Part shown: piece by piece, positions 1 to 5,429 of the stretch
Layout: every line of letters starts with the position of its first letter
Position numbering within the stretch: position 1 is the first letter of the stretch
NCBI GenBank assembly: GCA_003449615.1
Contig: DMHA01000340.1
Location: forward strand, 1 to 8,181
Reading direction: 5' to 3'
Source of the DNA: Flavobacterium sp.
GTDB lineage: Bacteria; Bacteroidota; Bacteroidia; Flavobacteriales; Flavobacteriaceae
Length of the DNA stretch: 8,181 bases
The notes under the pieces: generated by a model
The model's database searches: none
What the model was told of the DNA's origin: nothing
Seen by the model: the letters and a program-made list of their open reading frames with translations, nothing else
Made by a program: the position numbers and the translations under genes

Positions 1-833
1 TTGGATTATTGCGATTGTTCCAAGATTTGAAAGCCCTACACATCGATGCTTTTGCCGATTTGCATAATGTTTTACGTTCCAAAGTAGTTCGAACACTTTT
101 CGCCTTGAGCGGAAAAAAAACAGCCTTTGTTGATAAAGGAAGAGCCGAAAAAGCCGCTTTGACAAGAGCCGAAAATAAAAACTTCAAACCTTTGACCACA
201 ATGTTCGAAAGACACGCAAATGTCTTTGAACAGCTTGGTTTTACAATAGATTTATCTAATCCAACATTTCCTGAAAAGGCCGTTTTATCGAATGATATTT
301 TGAAAAGGCTAGTTGGAAATGAAAAGATTCCCGATTTCTCGGGAATTAAAATTGGAATTGCGCCTTTTGCTCAATACGATTCTAAGGTCTATCCGTTGGA
401 TTTGATGCAGGAAGTCGTCAATAAATTAGCCGAAAAAAAGGGCAATAAAATCTTGCTTTTTGGTGGTGGAAAAAAGGAAATTGAACTCCTCGATTCACTT
501 TCAAAAAACAATGAAAATGTAATGGTTGTTGCTGGTAAACTCCAATTTAAGCAGGAATTACAACTCATTTCTAATCTTGATGTGATGCTTTCGATGGATT
601 CTGGAAATGCGCATATTGCGGCAATGTTGGGCGTAAAAGTCATCACACTTTGGGGAGCAACACATCCATTTGCTGGATTTTCGCCTTTCAATCAACCTAT
701 GGAAAATGCTTTGGTTTCAGACAGAAATTTGTACCCAAAATTACCCACTTCAGTCTATGGGAATAAAATGGTGGAAGGTTATGAAGAGGCAATGCGGACG
801 ATTTTGCCAAGCGAGGTTGTGGCTAGACTTTAG
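1..833 (+). CDS. Glycosyltransferase family 9 (LPS heptosyltransferase type), 5' end missing
   Basis: The frame is open from base 3 to the TAG at 831-833 (276 codons). No ATG lies at its beginning, so the gene enters from upstream; the TTG at 9 is not a convincing start. GT9 enzymes use ADP-heptose or a similar nucleotide sugar to build the LPS inner core at the cytoplasmic face of the inner membrane. Family signatures are the C-terminal nucleotide-sugar domain: GIKIGIAPFAQYDSK (about 340-385), the strand ILLFGGGKKEIELL (about 450-490), and the block MDSGNAHIAAMLGVKVITLWG followed by ATHPFAGFSPF (about 592-690), which holds the D-SGxxH donor-site motif. Full members have roughly 340-350 residues, so about 70 N-terminal residues are outside the window. 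The ATTCCAA-type terminator follows directly. kdsB, 1.8 kb downstream, belongs to the same LPS pathway. The acceptor and exact sugar cannot be told from sequence. Confidence 0.88.
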   Translation, partial: GLLRLFQDLKALHIDAFADLHNVLRSKVVRTLFALSGKKTAFVDKGRAEKAALTRAENKNFKPLTTMFERHANVFEQLGFTIDLSNPTFPEKAVLSNDILKRLVGNEKIPDFSGIKIGIAPFAQYDSKVYPLDLMQEVVNKLAEKKGNKILLFGGGKKEIELLDSLSKNNENVMVVAGKLQFKQELQLISNLDVMLSMDSGNAHIAAMLGVKVITLWGATHPFAGFSPFNQPMENALVSDRNLYPKLPTSVYGNKMVEGYEEAMRTILPSEVVARL

Positions 834-960
834 GAAAATTCCAATGAGAAAATTCCAAATTCCAAGAGTAAAGGAATAAGAAAATTCCAAAAAACAATAA
901 ACAAAATCCAAATTCCAAGATTATAGTAATTGGAATTTGGAATTTTTTTTATTGGAATTT
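834..960. repeat. Iterated ATTCCAA intergenic repeat
   Basis: The whole gap between the glycosyltransferase stop and the convergent gene is built from one word. GAAAATTCCAA occurs at 834-844, 848-858 and 880-890. ATTCCAA also occurs at 859-865 and 912-918. The reverse complement TTGGAAT occurs at 930-936, with further TTGGAATTT copies at about 937-945 and 952-960. The inverted copies form the terminator listed separately. Similar word-iteration repeats are, from memory, common between flavobacterial genes. No coding potential is seen. Confidence 0.7.
907..950. terminator. Bidirectional intrinsic terminator
   Basis: A perfect 12-bp stem (907-918 with 930-941) closes an 11-nt loop (919-929) and is followed by a T-run at 943-950. 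It lies between the glycosyltransferase (+, ends 833) and the unknown gene (-, ends 963). The left side (891-906) is A-rich, which gives a U-rich tail for transcripts coming from the minus strand, so it can serve both genes. Confidence 0.75.
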
Positions 961-962
961 AA

Positions 963-1271
963 TTACAAATAAATCTTCTCATCGTGACAACGTTTTAAAA
1001 TATAACTTTTCAAATTCGAGATGGTTTCTTTATAAGCAGGCGCTTCAAAACCAAAGCGTTCGTGTTCCATTTGTTCTTTTTGGATGGCGTTGCAGCCTTT
1101 GATGACTTCTTTGAGCATATCGAGCATCGCCAATTCTTTATTGTTTGTTTTCTGGAATTTGAATTCTACAATCTCATCTTGCAATTCCTCGCAATACTCT
1201 AAAAGGCGAACTACTTCGGGTTCGTCCAGAAGGGAAGGATTTGTTTTGAATATTTCTCGGGTGGATTTCAT
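963..1271 (-). CDS. Conserved hypothetical protein, 102 aa
   Basis: An ATG at 1271 opens 102 codons ending in TAA at 965-963. I do not recognise a named domain. The product is a soluble, charged, probably all-helical protein with no signal peptide or membrane segment. Residues 15-60 are rich in E, L and K (for example EPEVVRLLEYCEELQDEIVE) and look amphipathic. Two cysteines (about 27 and 60) and a third near the C-terminus (CHDEKIYL) are present, without a CxxC pair. The regular codon use and a fully intact frame argue for a real gene, and it resembles small proteins I associate with Flavobacteriaceae. It converges on the glycosyltransferase and shares its terminator. The upstream region holds the AGTTTTCAGT repeat. 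Function unknown. Confidence 0.7.
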   Translation of the reverse strand: MKSTREIFKTNPSLLDEPEVVRLLEYCEELQDEIVEFKFQKTNNKELAMLDMLKEVIKGCNAIQKEQMEHERFGFEAPAYKETISNLKSYILKRCHDEKIYL

Positions 1272-1280
1272 ATAAAAAAT

Positions 1281-1303
1281 AGTTTTCAGTCGCAGTTTTC
1301 AGT
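1281..1303. repeat. AGTTTTCAGT direct repeat upstream of the 102-aa gene
   Basis: AGTTTTCAGT occurs at 1281-1290 and again at 1294-1303, a 13-nt period, with a further partial copy AGTTTTG at 1301-1307. Read on the minus strand it is ACTGAAAACT with GCG between copies. It sits 10 nt from the start codon of the 102-aa gene, so it would lie in its leader or promoter. It also forms the C-terminal codons of the Fic-like remnant, which is one reason to doubt that frame. Confidence 0.6.
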
Positions 1304-1522
1304 TTTGTATTGTAGAGAGCTTTTTAATAAAGCTTTTTGATACGATATGACACGATAATATACGTTAATGATTCGATAATGGTTTACAGTGTCATTTACA
1401 GTGTCAACTTTTAATTTTACAGTGTCATTAAAAAGTTTCCAAACTTTTGCTTTTTCTACTTTGTTTCGTTCGCCTTGCCGTAAATATTCGTCAAAATTAT
1501 ACCTCGTTCTTTTTATTTTCAA
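1286..1522 (-). pseudogene. Relic resembling the N-terminus of a second Fic protein
   Basis: The frame is open for 78 codons from a TTG at 1522, with an in-frame TAG just upstream (1531-1529), so no ATG can precede the conserved part. Residues 10-28, FDEYLRQGERNKVEKAKVW, resemble from memory the opening of Bacteroidota Fic proteins that carry an N-terminal inhibitory helix (typically F-xEYIRQGEP-xKxEKAxxW followed by QTAIGLQ). After W28 the similarity stops. The rest encodes the TGACACTGTAAA repeats and the AGTTTTCAGT repeat. It overlaps the last 26 bp of the intact fic gene on the same strand. I read it as a truncated relic rather than an expressed gene. It could instead be a chance frame or a very short peptide. 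The family assignment is recollection, not a search result. Confidence 0.4.
1383..1427. repeat. Three copies of TTTACAGTGTCA
   Basis: The 12-mer TTTACAGTGTCA is present at 1383-1394 and immediately again at 1395-1406, then a third time at 1416-1427 after 9 nt. All three are identical and in the same orientation. They lie just beyond the 3' end of fic, at the point where the Fic-like relic loses similarity to its family. Nearby (1342-1377) the word CGATA recurs three times (1343, 1353, 1373). No function can be assigned. Confidence 0.65.
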
Positions 1523-2108
1523 TTTGTTCTAATATCAAAGTAGTTAATGTGTCTAAATCACTATCTATTGTGCCATGCATATATCGTTCATAAATGCTTT
1601 TGTTGTCTGGCGGATTTAGATTTAATTTTATTCCTTTTTCTAATGCTAATAATCTTAAAAACTCCCTTTGTGTGCGCCCATTCCCTTCTCTAAATGGGTG
1701 AAGAAAATTTACATTATCCAAGATTTCGGCTAATTTTTTCGCTAACTCCTTTTTGTTTGTTCGTTTGATATTCCTGAATTCTACAATAAGATTATCAACA
1801 TATTGAAAAGCGAGATGAAAGCGTTCTCCTTCAAAAAATGGTTTCCCATCTTTGCTTATGTTCACTGTTCTGAGTTTTCCAGCCCATTCATAAATATCTT
1901 GAAATAAATAATGATGTATAATAAGTAATGAATTGGAGGATTTTATTTGGATAGGATTTTCAATTAATTCCTCAACTCTTTTCGAAACTTTGAGGCTTTC
2001 ATAAGCCAAAAGAACTTTTTCATCCTCAATATTCGCCAAATTATGTAAAACACCTTTTTGGTTAGTATATTTGAAATTGAGATCAATATACTGATAGTTA
2101 TTTTCCAT
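1497..2108 (-). CDS. fic: Fic/Doc family toxin (putative AMP-transferase)
   Basis: Fic enzymes move AMP (or another phosphate-containing group) from a nucleotide onto a hydroxyl side chain of a target protein in the cytoplasm. The full canonical motif HPFREGNGRTQREF is at residues 137-150 of the 203-aa protein: catalytic H137, the anion-binding EGN and R148. The upstream block YLFQDIYEWAGKLRTVNISK (67-86) is the usual Fic core helix plus the flap region that docks the target. I chose the ATG at 2108. An upstream in-frame ATG at 2153 would add 15 residues lying wholly inside the antitoxin gene and unlike the family. With the chosen start, fic overlaps the antitoxin stop by 11 bp, as expected for a translationally coupled pair. 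The DNA looks more AT-rich than kdsB. The motif carries no substitution, so it should be active when released from the antitoxin. Target unknown. Confidence 0.88.
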   Translation of the reverse strand: MENNYQYIDLNFKYTNQKGVLHNLANIEDEKVLLAYESLKVSKRVEELIENPIQIKSSNSLLIIHHYLFQDIYEWAGKLRTVNISKDGKPFFEGERFHLAFQYVDNLIVEFRNIKRTNKKELAKKLAEILDNVNFLHPFREGNGRTQREFLRLLALEKGIKLNLNPPDNKSIYERYMHGTIDSDLDTLTTLILEQIENKKNEV

Positions 2109-2319
2109 ACATTGTATATAACTTAAGTAAAAAATCCTTTTCGGACACAACACTAGATTTCCAATCTACATAGAGTTGTATTAATTCTTTTGTAGGTTCG
2201 AAACCCTCAAACATATTTGTTCCAATAGCATTTGCTGTGTTTTCCAATGTTGTAATATCGGAAAATTGTACTCCCATTATCGTTAGGTTTTTTCGGTCTA
2301 TGTCTATGGTTTTATACAT
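2098..2319 (-). CDS. VbhA-like antitoxin of the Fic toxin
   Basis: This 73-aa protein precedes fic and overlaps it by 11 bp. Class I Fic antitoxins place a short helix beside the active site. Its [S/T]xxxE[G/N] motif puts a glutamate against the second arginine of the Fic motif and blocks productive ATP binding. Here TNMFEG (residues 34-39) matches, within NTANAIGTNMFEGFEPTKE. That alignment parallels the VbhA segment ending SQRLEGLEP as I recall it. E38 is the predicted inhibitory glutamate. The tail SEKDFLLKLYTMYGK matches the family's habit of a C-terminal helix after a short linker. The start at 2319 is an ATG; an internal ATG at residue 15 (2277) would give 59 aa, closer to VbhA (about 62). 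No DNA-binding domain is seen, so autoregulation is not evident. Confidence 0.75.
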   Translation of the reverse strand: MYKTIDIDRKNLTIMGVQFSDITTLENTANAIGTNMFEGFEPTKELIQLYVDWKSSVVSEKDFLLKLYTMYGK

Positions 2320-2342
2320 TGGATTCCATTAAAGATTGAATA

Positions 2343-2350
2343 CAAATATA
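2343..2350 (-). promoter_or_regulatory. Candidate -7 box for the antitoxin-toxin operon
   Basis: Read on the minus strand this is TATATTTG, a match to the Bacteroidota -7 consensus TAnnTTTG, 23 nt before the antitoxin ATG. No TTG lies 17-23 nt upstream, so the -33 element is weak or absent. Transcription would start around 2336-2339, giving a leader of about 20 nt. Confidence 0.4.
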
Positions 2351-2389
2351 TGTTTTTTTGTCATTATTTCTTTTGGTTCACATTTGGAG

Positions 2390-2571
2390 GGGTGCACGAC
2401 AAATTGCACTTTTGAAGTCCCAACGGTTGAAACCGTTGGTTATGGTCTTTGACAAGTTGCCTTCTTCAACATTGCCTACTCACGAATCTTTCGAGATCAA
2501 CTGTGGGATAGTGAATTTAATAACATTTGGGTTATAACTTTTTTTTGACAAATGCAATTTGTCGTGCACCC
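2390..2571. mobile_element. MITE-like element with 19-bp perfect terminal inverted repeats
   Basis: GGGTGCACGACAAATTGCA at 2390-2408 is exactly inverted at 2553-2571, enclosing 144 bp. No transposase is encoded. The longest frame inside is a 31-codon run starting ATG at 2443 and ending TAA at 2536-2538, which I do not regard as a gene. The interior holds a 9-bp palindrome (2420-2439, listed separately). The right arm can fold on itself (2547-2553 with 2557-2563) directly after a run of eight T. Outside the arms TTTG occurs on both sides (2383-2386 and 2572-2575), but at unequal distance, so it is not a clean target duplication. The element fills most of the 318-bp gap between the antitoxin and kdsB. 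It would be a non-autonomous element moved by a transposase elsewhere in the genome. The alternative is a large regulatory hairpin. Confidence 0.6.
2420..2439. repeat. REP-like palindrome inside the MITE-like element
   Basis: CCAACGGTT (2420-2428) is perfectly inverted at 2431-2439 with a 2-nt centre, preceded by GTC and followed by TTATG. Hairpins of this form, with TTGAAA at the tip and GGTTATG after the stem, resemble REP elements linked to IS200-like (RAYT) transposases in Bacteroidota as I recall them. It is unusually GC-rich for its surroundings. Confidence 0.55.
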
Positions 2572-2598
2572 TTTGTGAAGATTATTTAGATGTTTTTG

Positions 2599-2630
2599 TT
2601 GGAAAAGATTATATTTGGAAATTAATTTTG
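2599..2630 (+). promoter_or_regulatory. Candidate kdsB promoter
   Basis: TTG at 2599-2601, a 21-nt spacer and TAATTTTG at 2623-2630 fit the Bacteroidota pattern TTG-N17-23-TAnnTTTG. Transcription would begin about 2636, almost at the ATG (2638), giving a near-leaderless mRNA. A second -7 match, TATATTTG at 2610-2617, would give a leader of about 15 nt but lacks a -33 TTG at proper spacing. Either could be the true box. Confidence 0.4.
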
Positions 2631-2637
2631 TTAAAAA

Positions 2638-3363
2638 ATGAAAACAATTGCAGTCATTCCCGCGCGTTACGCTTCCACAAGATTTCCTGCCAAACTGATG
2701 CAGGATTTGGGAGGTAAAACTGTGATTTTAAGAACCTATGAAGCCGCCAAAAAGTCCCATCTTTTTGACGATGTTTTCGTGGTTACCGATTCGGATTTGA
2801 TTTTTAATGAAATTGTTTCCAATGGTGGTAAAGCCATTATGAGCATCAATGAACACGAATCAGGAAGCGACCGCATTGCCGAAGCAGTCGAAAATATGGA
2901 GGTGGATATTGTGGTCAATGTGCAAGGCGACGAACCTTTTATCAACACCTTGGCTTTGGAAAAACTCATCGAAGTCTATAAAAATGACACAGATAAAAAA
3001 ATAGACTTGGCTTCCCTAATGTTTGAAATTACTGATGAAGCAGAAATCAACAATCCCAATAATGTGAAAGTGGTGGTGGATCAAAATGGTTTTGCTTTGT
3101 ATTTTTCTCGTTCGGTAATTCCATATCCCAGAGAGAAAAACGTGGGCGTTCGCTATATGCAGCACATCGGTATTTATGCGTTTAGAAAAAAAGCCTTGAT
3201 GGATTTCTACAATTTGCCAATGAAATACTTGGAAGCCTCCGAAAAATTGGAGCAATTGCGTTATCTCGAATTTGGAAAACGCATCAAAATGGTCGAAACT
3301 ACCGACAAAAGCATTGGCATCGACACGCCCGAAGATTTAGAAAAGGCGAGAAGATTGTTGTAA
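2638..3363 (+). CDS. kdsB: 3-deoxy-manno-octulosonate cytidylyltransferase (CMP-KDO synthetase)
   Basis: KdsB activates KDO with CTP to form CMP-KDO, the donor used by KDO transferases to add the first LPS core sugars to lipid A; the enzyme is cytoplasmic. The 241-residue length is normal for the family (about 245-250). Visible signatures are the nucleotide-binding loop [14 protein letters not shown] (7-20), SGSDRIAEA (75-83), NVQGDEPF (94-101, with Mg-binding D98), HIGIYAFR (176-183), LEQLR (204-208) and the C-terminal [10 protein letters not shown] (228-237, with the second metal-binding aspartate D229). All key positions are intact. The ATG is preceded by TTAAAAA with no Shine-Dalgarno sequence, as usual in this phylum. 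The MITE-like element ends only 66 bp upstream, so kdsB expression may depend on sequence next to that element. Its stop codon abuts that of the convergent channel gene. Confidence 0.96.
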   Translation: MKTIAVIPARYASTRFPAKLMQDLGGKTVILRTYEAAKKSHLFDDVFVVTDSDLIFNEIVSNGGKAIMSINEHESGSDRIAEAVENMEVDIVVNVQGDEPFINTLALEKLIEVYKNDTDKKIDLASLMFEITDEAEINNPNNVKVVVDQNGFALYFSRSVIPYPREKNVGVRYMQHIGIYAFRKKALMDFYNLPMKYLEASEKLEQLRYLEFGKRIKMVETTDKSIGIDTPEDLEKARRLL

Positions 3364-4074
3364 TCAAGATTCATTTTCATTATCAAAATAACCTTTTACT
3401 TTTATTTTAGTAGTAAAAAAATTCAAGAACAATACTACAAAAAATAAAAACAAAAAAGCTTGGGCTGTAGCCAATACTTTTCCGATGGTGGTAACAGGAA
3501 AATAATCGCCATAACCAATGGAAGCCGAATTGATGGTGCTGAAATAAACGGCGTCAAACCAATGATTTAAAGGTTTGTTCAAATAATTGCCACAGGAATA
3601 CAAAACCCCAAACGAAAAAATGATTTCTATATAATTGAGAAAAAGCAATAACATCGACCTCTTATAGGAATTAGGTTTGGAAATCATATCCGATGCAAAA
3701 ATCAAGGTCGGAATGTATAAAACTGTTTCCAATAACACATAAATCATTATCCAAATTACAATTTGATTGCTTTGCCATTGGTTAATCAATATCAATAGAG
3801 GAAAGGAAACTTTTACTAAAACATAAAAATCCAATGCTAAATCACGGTATTCATACCCTCTTAAATAAGCCAAATATTTGATATAAACACCCGGAAAAAG
3901 CATTTGAGAGGAAGATAGAAATAATCGAACTATTTTTTCAATTCCATTATCATTTTGATGGTTGTTATTCCAAATCGCTTTGATGTTTAAGATGCGTTTC
4001 TGTATAGGATTGTATTCGGGTTTCGGAATTTTGGATATATTTCCTAGAAACAATTTCTTTAGAATTGATTTCAT
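3364..4074 (-). CDS. Potassium-channel-like membrane protein (Ion_trans_2 pore)
   Basis: This is a 236-aa integral membrane protein with one K+-channel pore. The C-terminal half has a membrane segment at about 141-161, a pore helix and selectivity filter at 171-190 (FDAVYFSTINSASIGYGD, filter SIGYGD 185-190), and a last membrane helix at about 198-220. That is the two-helix pore of bacterial K+ channels, with S in place of the usual T before the first filter residue. Two more hydrophobic stretches (about 82-98 and 104-125) precede the pore, so four membrane segments are likely. An approximately 80-residue charged N-terminus should be cytoplasmic. No RCK/TrkA_N domain follows: only 16 residues remain after the last helix. 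The gate or ligand is therefore unknown. Genes of this class often sit alone. It faces the acyltransferase divergently and ends flush with kdsB. Confidence 0.82.
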   Translation of the reverse strand: MKSILKKLFLGNISKIPKPEYNPIQKRILNIKAIWNNNHQNDNGIEKIVRLFLSSSQMLFPGVYIKYLAYLRGYEYRDLALDFYVLVKVSFPLLILINQWQSNQIVIWIMIYVLLETVLYIPTLIFASDMISKPNSYKRSMLLLFLNYIEIIFSFGVLYSCGNYLNKPLNHWFDAVYFSTINSASIGYGDYFPVTTIGKVLATAQAFLFLFFVVLFLNFFTTKIKVKGYFDNENES

Positions 4075-4156
4075 AATTAGAAGGGTTGAATAATTCCCTC
4101 TAATTTACAAAATTTTTACTTAAATATTGGTATAAACCACTATTATAATTTACTTT

Positions 4157-4197
4157 CAATTATAATTGTCAAAAACACAGGAATAATGTTAATTTTA
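4157..4197 (+). promoter_or_regulatory. Candidate acyltransferase promoter with overlapping palindrome
   Basis: CAATTATAATTG (4157-4168) is a perfect 12-bp palindrome whose last three bases are a possible -33 TTG (4166-4168). After 21 nt comes TAATTTTA (4190-4197), one base off TAnnTTTG. Transcription would start near 4203, about 10 nt before the ATG. AT-rich palindromes occur readily by chance here, so the operator idea is weak. Confidence 0.3.
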
Positions 4198-4213
4198 CCC
4201 AAAATAGGTCTAA

Positions 4214-4765
4214 ATGAAAAAAAGGTTCTACAAATTTATTTTCTTCCAACTAATGTGTTGGAAAATCGAAGGCACAATTGATGAAAGCATCAAAAAATGT
4301 GTTCTGATGGTGCTGCCTCACACCAGTTGGCACGATTTCTATCTCGGCATATTTACAAGAGGCATTATGGATATGGAAATGAATTTTATTGCAAAAAAAG
4401 AATTATTTCGTTTTCCATTCTCCTATTATTTTCGATGGATGGGTGGAGCTCCAATTGATAGAGTAGGGAATTTAAATAAAGTAGATGCTATTGCCAAAAT
4501 ATTTGAAAACCACGATGAATTCCGATTGGCCATTTCACCCGAAGGAACCAGAAAAAAAACCAGCGAACTCAGAACTGGATTTTATTATATTGCTTTGAAG
4601 GCAAATGTTCCCATAATTCCTGTTGCTTTCGATTATGGTAAAAAAACGGTAAATATTGGTAAATCATTTTATCCTACCTCCAATTATGAAGAAGATTTGA
4701 ATATTTTATTGAATCATTTCGATGGAGTGGTTGGTAAAATCCCTGAAAGTGGTTTTTCTTTTTAA
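4214..4765 (+). CDS. PlsC-like glycerolphosphate acyltransferase family protein
   Basis: This is a 183-aa member of the LPLAT/PlsC superfamily, which transfers fatty acyl groups to lysophospholipids such as 1-acylglycerol-3-phosphate at the inner membrane. The four family blocks are present: catalytic H-x4-D as HTSWHD (H36, D41); GGAPIDR (77-83), the substrate-phosphate block; SPEGTRKK (108-115, with the EGTR motif); and VPIIPVAFD (132-140). It is shorter than classical PlsC (about 240 aa), lacks a clear N-terminal anchor helix and keeps only a hydrophobic-aromatic start (FYKFIFFQLMCW). This short form is, from memory, common in flavobacteria as a second paralogue, so the acceptor may not be the standard one; ornithine- or glycine-lipid synthesis or lipid remodelling are alternatives. 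It is transcribed away from the channel gene and ends at a strong hairpin terminator. The plsC symbol is withheld because the substrate is unproved. Confidence 0.85.
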   Translation: MKKRFYKFIFFQLMCWKIEGTIDESIKKCVLMVLPHTSWHDFYLGIFTRGIMDMEMNFIAKKELFRFPFSYYFRWMGGAPIDRVGNLNKVDAIAKIFENHDEFRLAISPEGTRKKTSELRTGFYYIALKANVPIIPVAFDYGKKTVNIGKSFYPTSNYEEDLNILLNHFDGVVGKIPESGFSF

Positions 4766-4809
4766 AAATATTTTATTCAGGAAATTTTGTCAACATTAGC
4801 GTATTTTTC

Positions 4810-4876
4810 AAACCATTAAGTTCATTAAGAAAACTATACCTTTATTTTCTTAATGAACTTAATGGTTTATTTTTTT
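4810..4876 (+). terminator. Long-hairpin terminator (24-bp perfect stem)
   Basis: Arms 4810-4833 and 4845-4868 are perfectly complementary over 24 bp around an 11-nt loop (4834-4844), followed by a T-rich tract to 4876. It serves the acyltransferase. The converging XRE gene may use the same hairpin, but on that strand no T-run follows it. The arm repeats the word TTAATG (CTTAATGAACTTAATGG), which suggests a dispersed flavobacterial repeat used as a terminator. Confidence 0.8.
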
Positions 4877-4949
4877 ATAAGTTTTTTATGGTATTAAGTA
4901 TTAGTTTTAATGTTTTTAGATTTTCAGACATAACTTTTAAAAAAATAGT

Positions 4950-5429
4950 TTATTCAGAGGAATAGGTTTTAAAAGTTCCGTTTGTAAAGAAAATTACAAT
5001 TCGCTCAATTTCACTATCCGTTTTGTTTATGGAAGTAATTTTTAAATTTGAAAATTGATTCGGAAGATTTTCTTCCATCTTAATTTTCGGGTTTGTAATA
5101 TTTTGCGAAAACAAATCTGTTTGCTTTTCATTTATAGTTTCAATAATTGGGGTGGTAATTGTTGGAGTAGGTGCAAGCTTGATTTTATCATTTTCTAATT
5201 CCGCTTTTGGAAAAGTTCCCTTTCCATTCAAAATCCAATACAAATCCACTTCGGGAAAAACATCCATAATTTTAAGAACAAAATCCAAACTTGGTTTGTT
5301 TCTGCCAGAGAGTAGGTGGGATATACTCGAACGTTGCACACCTATTTTATCAGCAAAAGAGGAAGCATTCAAACTGTAATAATCGAGGATAATTTCTAAT
5401 CTTTTTATGAAATCTTCTGTGTTTACCAT
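4950..5429 (-). CDS. XRE-family HTH transcriptional regulator
   Basis: This is a 159-aa Cro/CI-type DNA-binding protein. Residues 7-70 form the five-helix HTH_3 domain: FADKIGVQRSSISHLLSGRN (25-44) contains the turn and recognition helix, followed by KPSLDFVLKIMDVFPEVDLYWILNGKG with the typical xWxLxGxG ending. Residues 80-128 are a polar T/N/P-rich linker. The last 30 residues (KITSINKTDSEIERIVIFF...) form a short conserved-looking tail that I associate with flavobacterial XRE proteins and that may mediate dimerisation. There is no peptidase (LexA-type) domain, so release by self-cleavage is not expected. The promoter lies within an array of TTAC-N4-GTAA palindromes, one on its -7 box and one on its own start codon, which points to autorepression. 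It is divergent from the M14/Lrp operon and may control it too. No dedicated terminator was found. Confidence 0.85.
   Translation of the reverse strand: MVNTEDFIKRLEIILDYYSLNASSFADKIGVQRSSISHLLSGRNKPSLDFVLKIMDVFPEVDLYWILNGKGTFPKAELENDKIKLAPTPTITTPIIETINEKQTDLFSQNITNPKIKMEENLPNQFSNLKITSINKTDSEIERIVIFFTNGTFKTYSSE

Noticed and set aside
389..691. Open frame on the minus strand inside the glycosyltransferase gene
   Set aside because: It lies wholly antisense to a gene with clear family motifs and has no recognisable domain; it is a shadow frame.
670..879. Plus-strand frame overlapping the end of the glycosyltransferase gene
   Set aside because: Out of frame with a well-supported gene and its tail is composed of the ATTCCAA repeat.
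1316..1340. Hairpin GCTTT-TTAAT-AAAGC followed by TTTTT as a plus-strand terminator
   Set aside because: No plus-strand gene precedes it and the stem is only 5 bp; likely AT-rich chance.
1383..1427. CRISPR array or plasmid-type iterons
   Set aside because: Repeats are only 12 nt, two are directly adjacent with no spacer, and there is no cas or replication gene nearby.
2109..2153. Longer start for the Fic toxin at 2153
   Set aside because: The extra 15 residues are encoded inside the antitoxin gene and do not look like a Fic N-terminus; the ATG at 2108 gives normal length and an 11-bp overlap.
2443..2538. 31-codon frame inside the MITE-like element
   Set aside because: Short, begins within the REP-like palindrome, and has no recognisable family; not enough to call a gene.
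2736..3255. Two antisense frames within kdsB
   Set aside because: kdsB motifs are intact on the plus strand; the opposite frames show no domain.
5152..5379. Plus-strand frame inside the XRE gene
   Set aside because: Antisense to a clear HTH protein; shadow frame.
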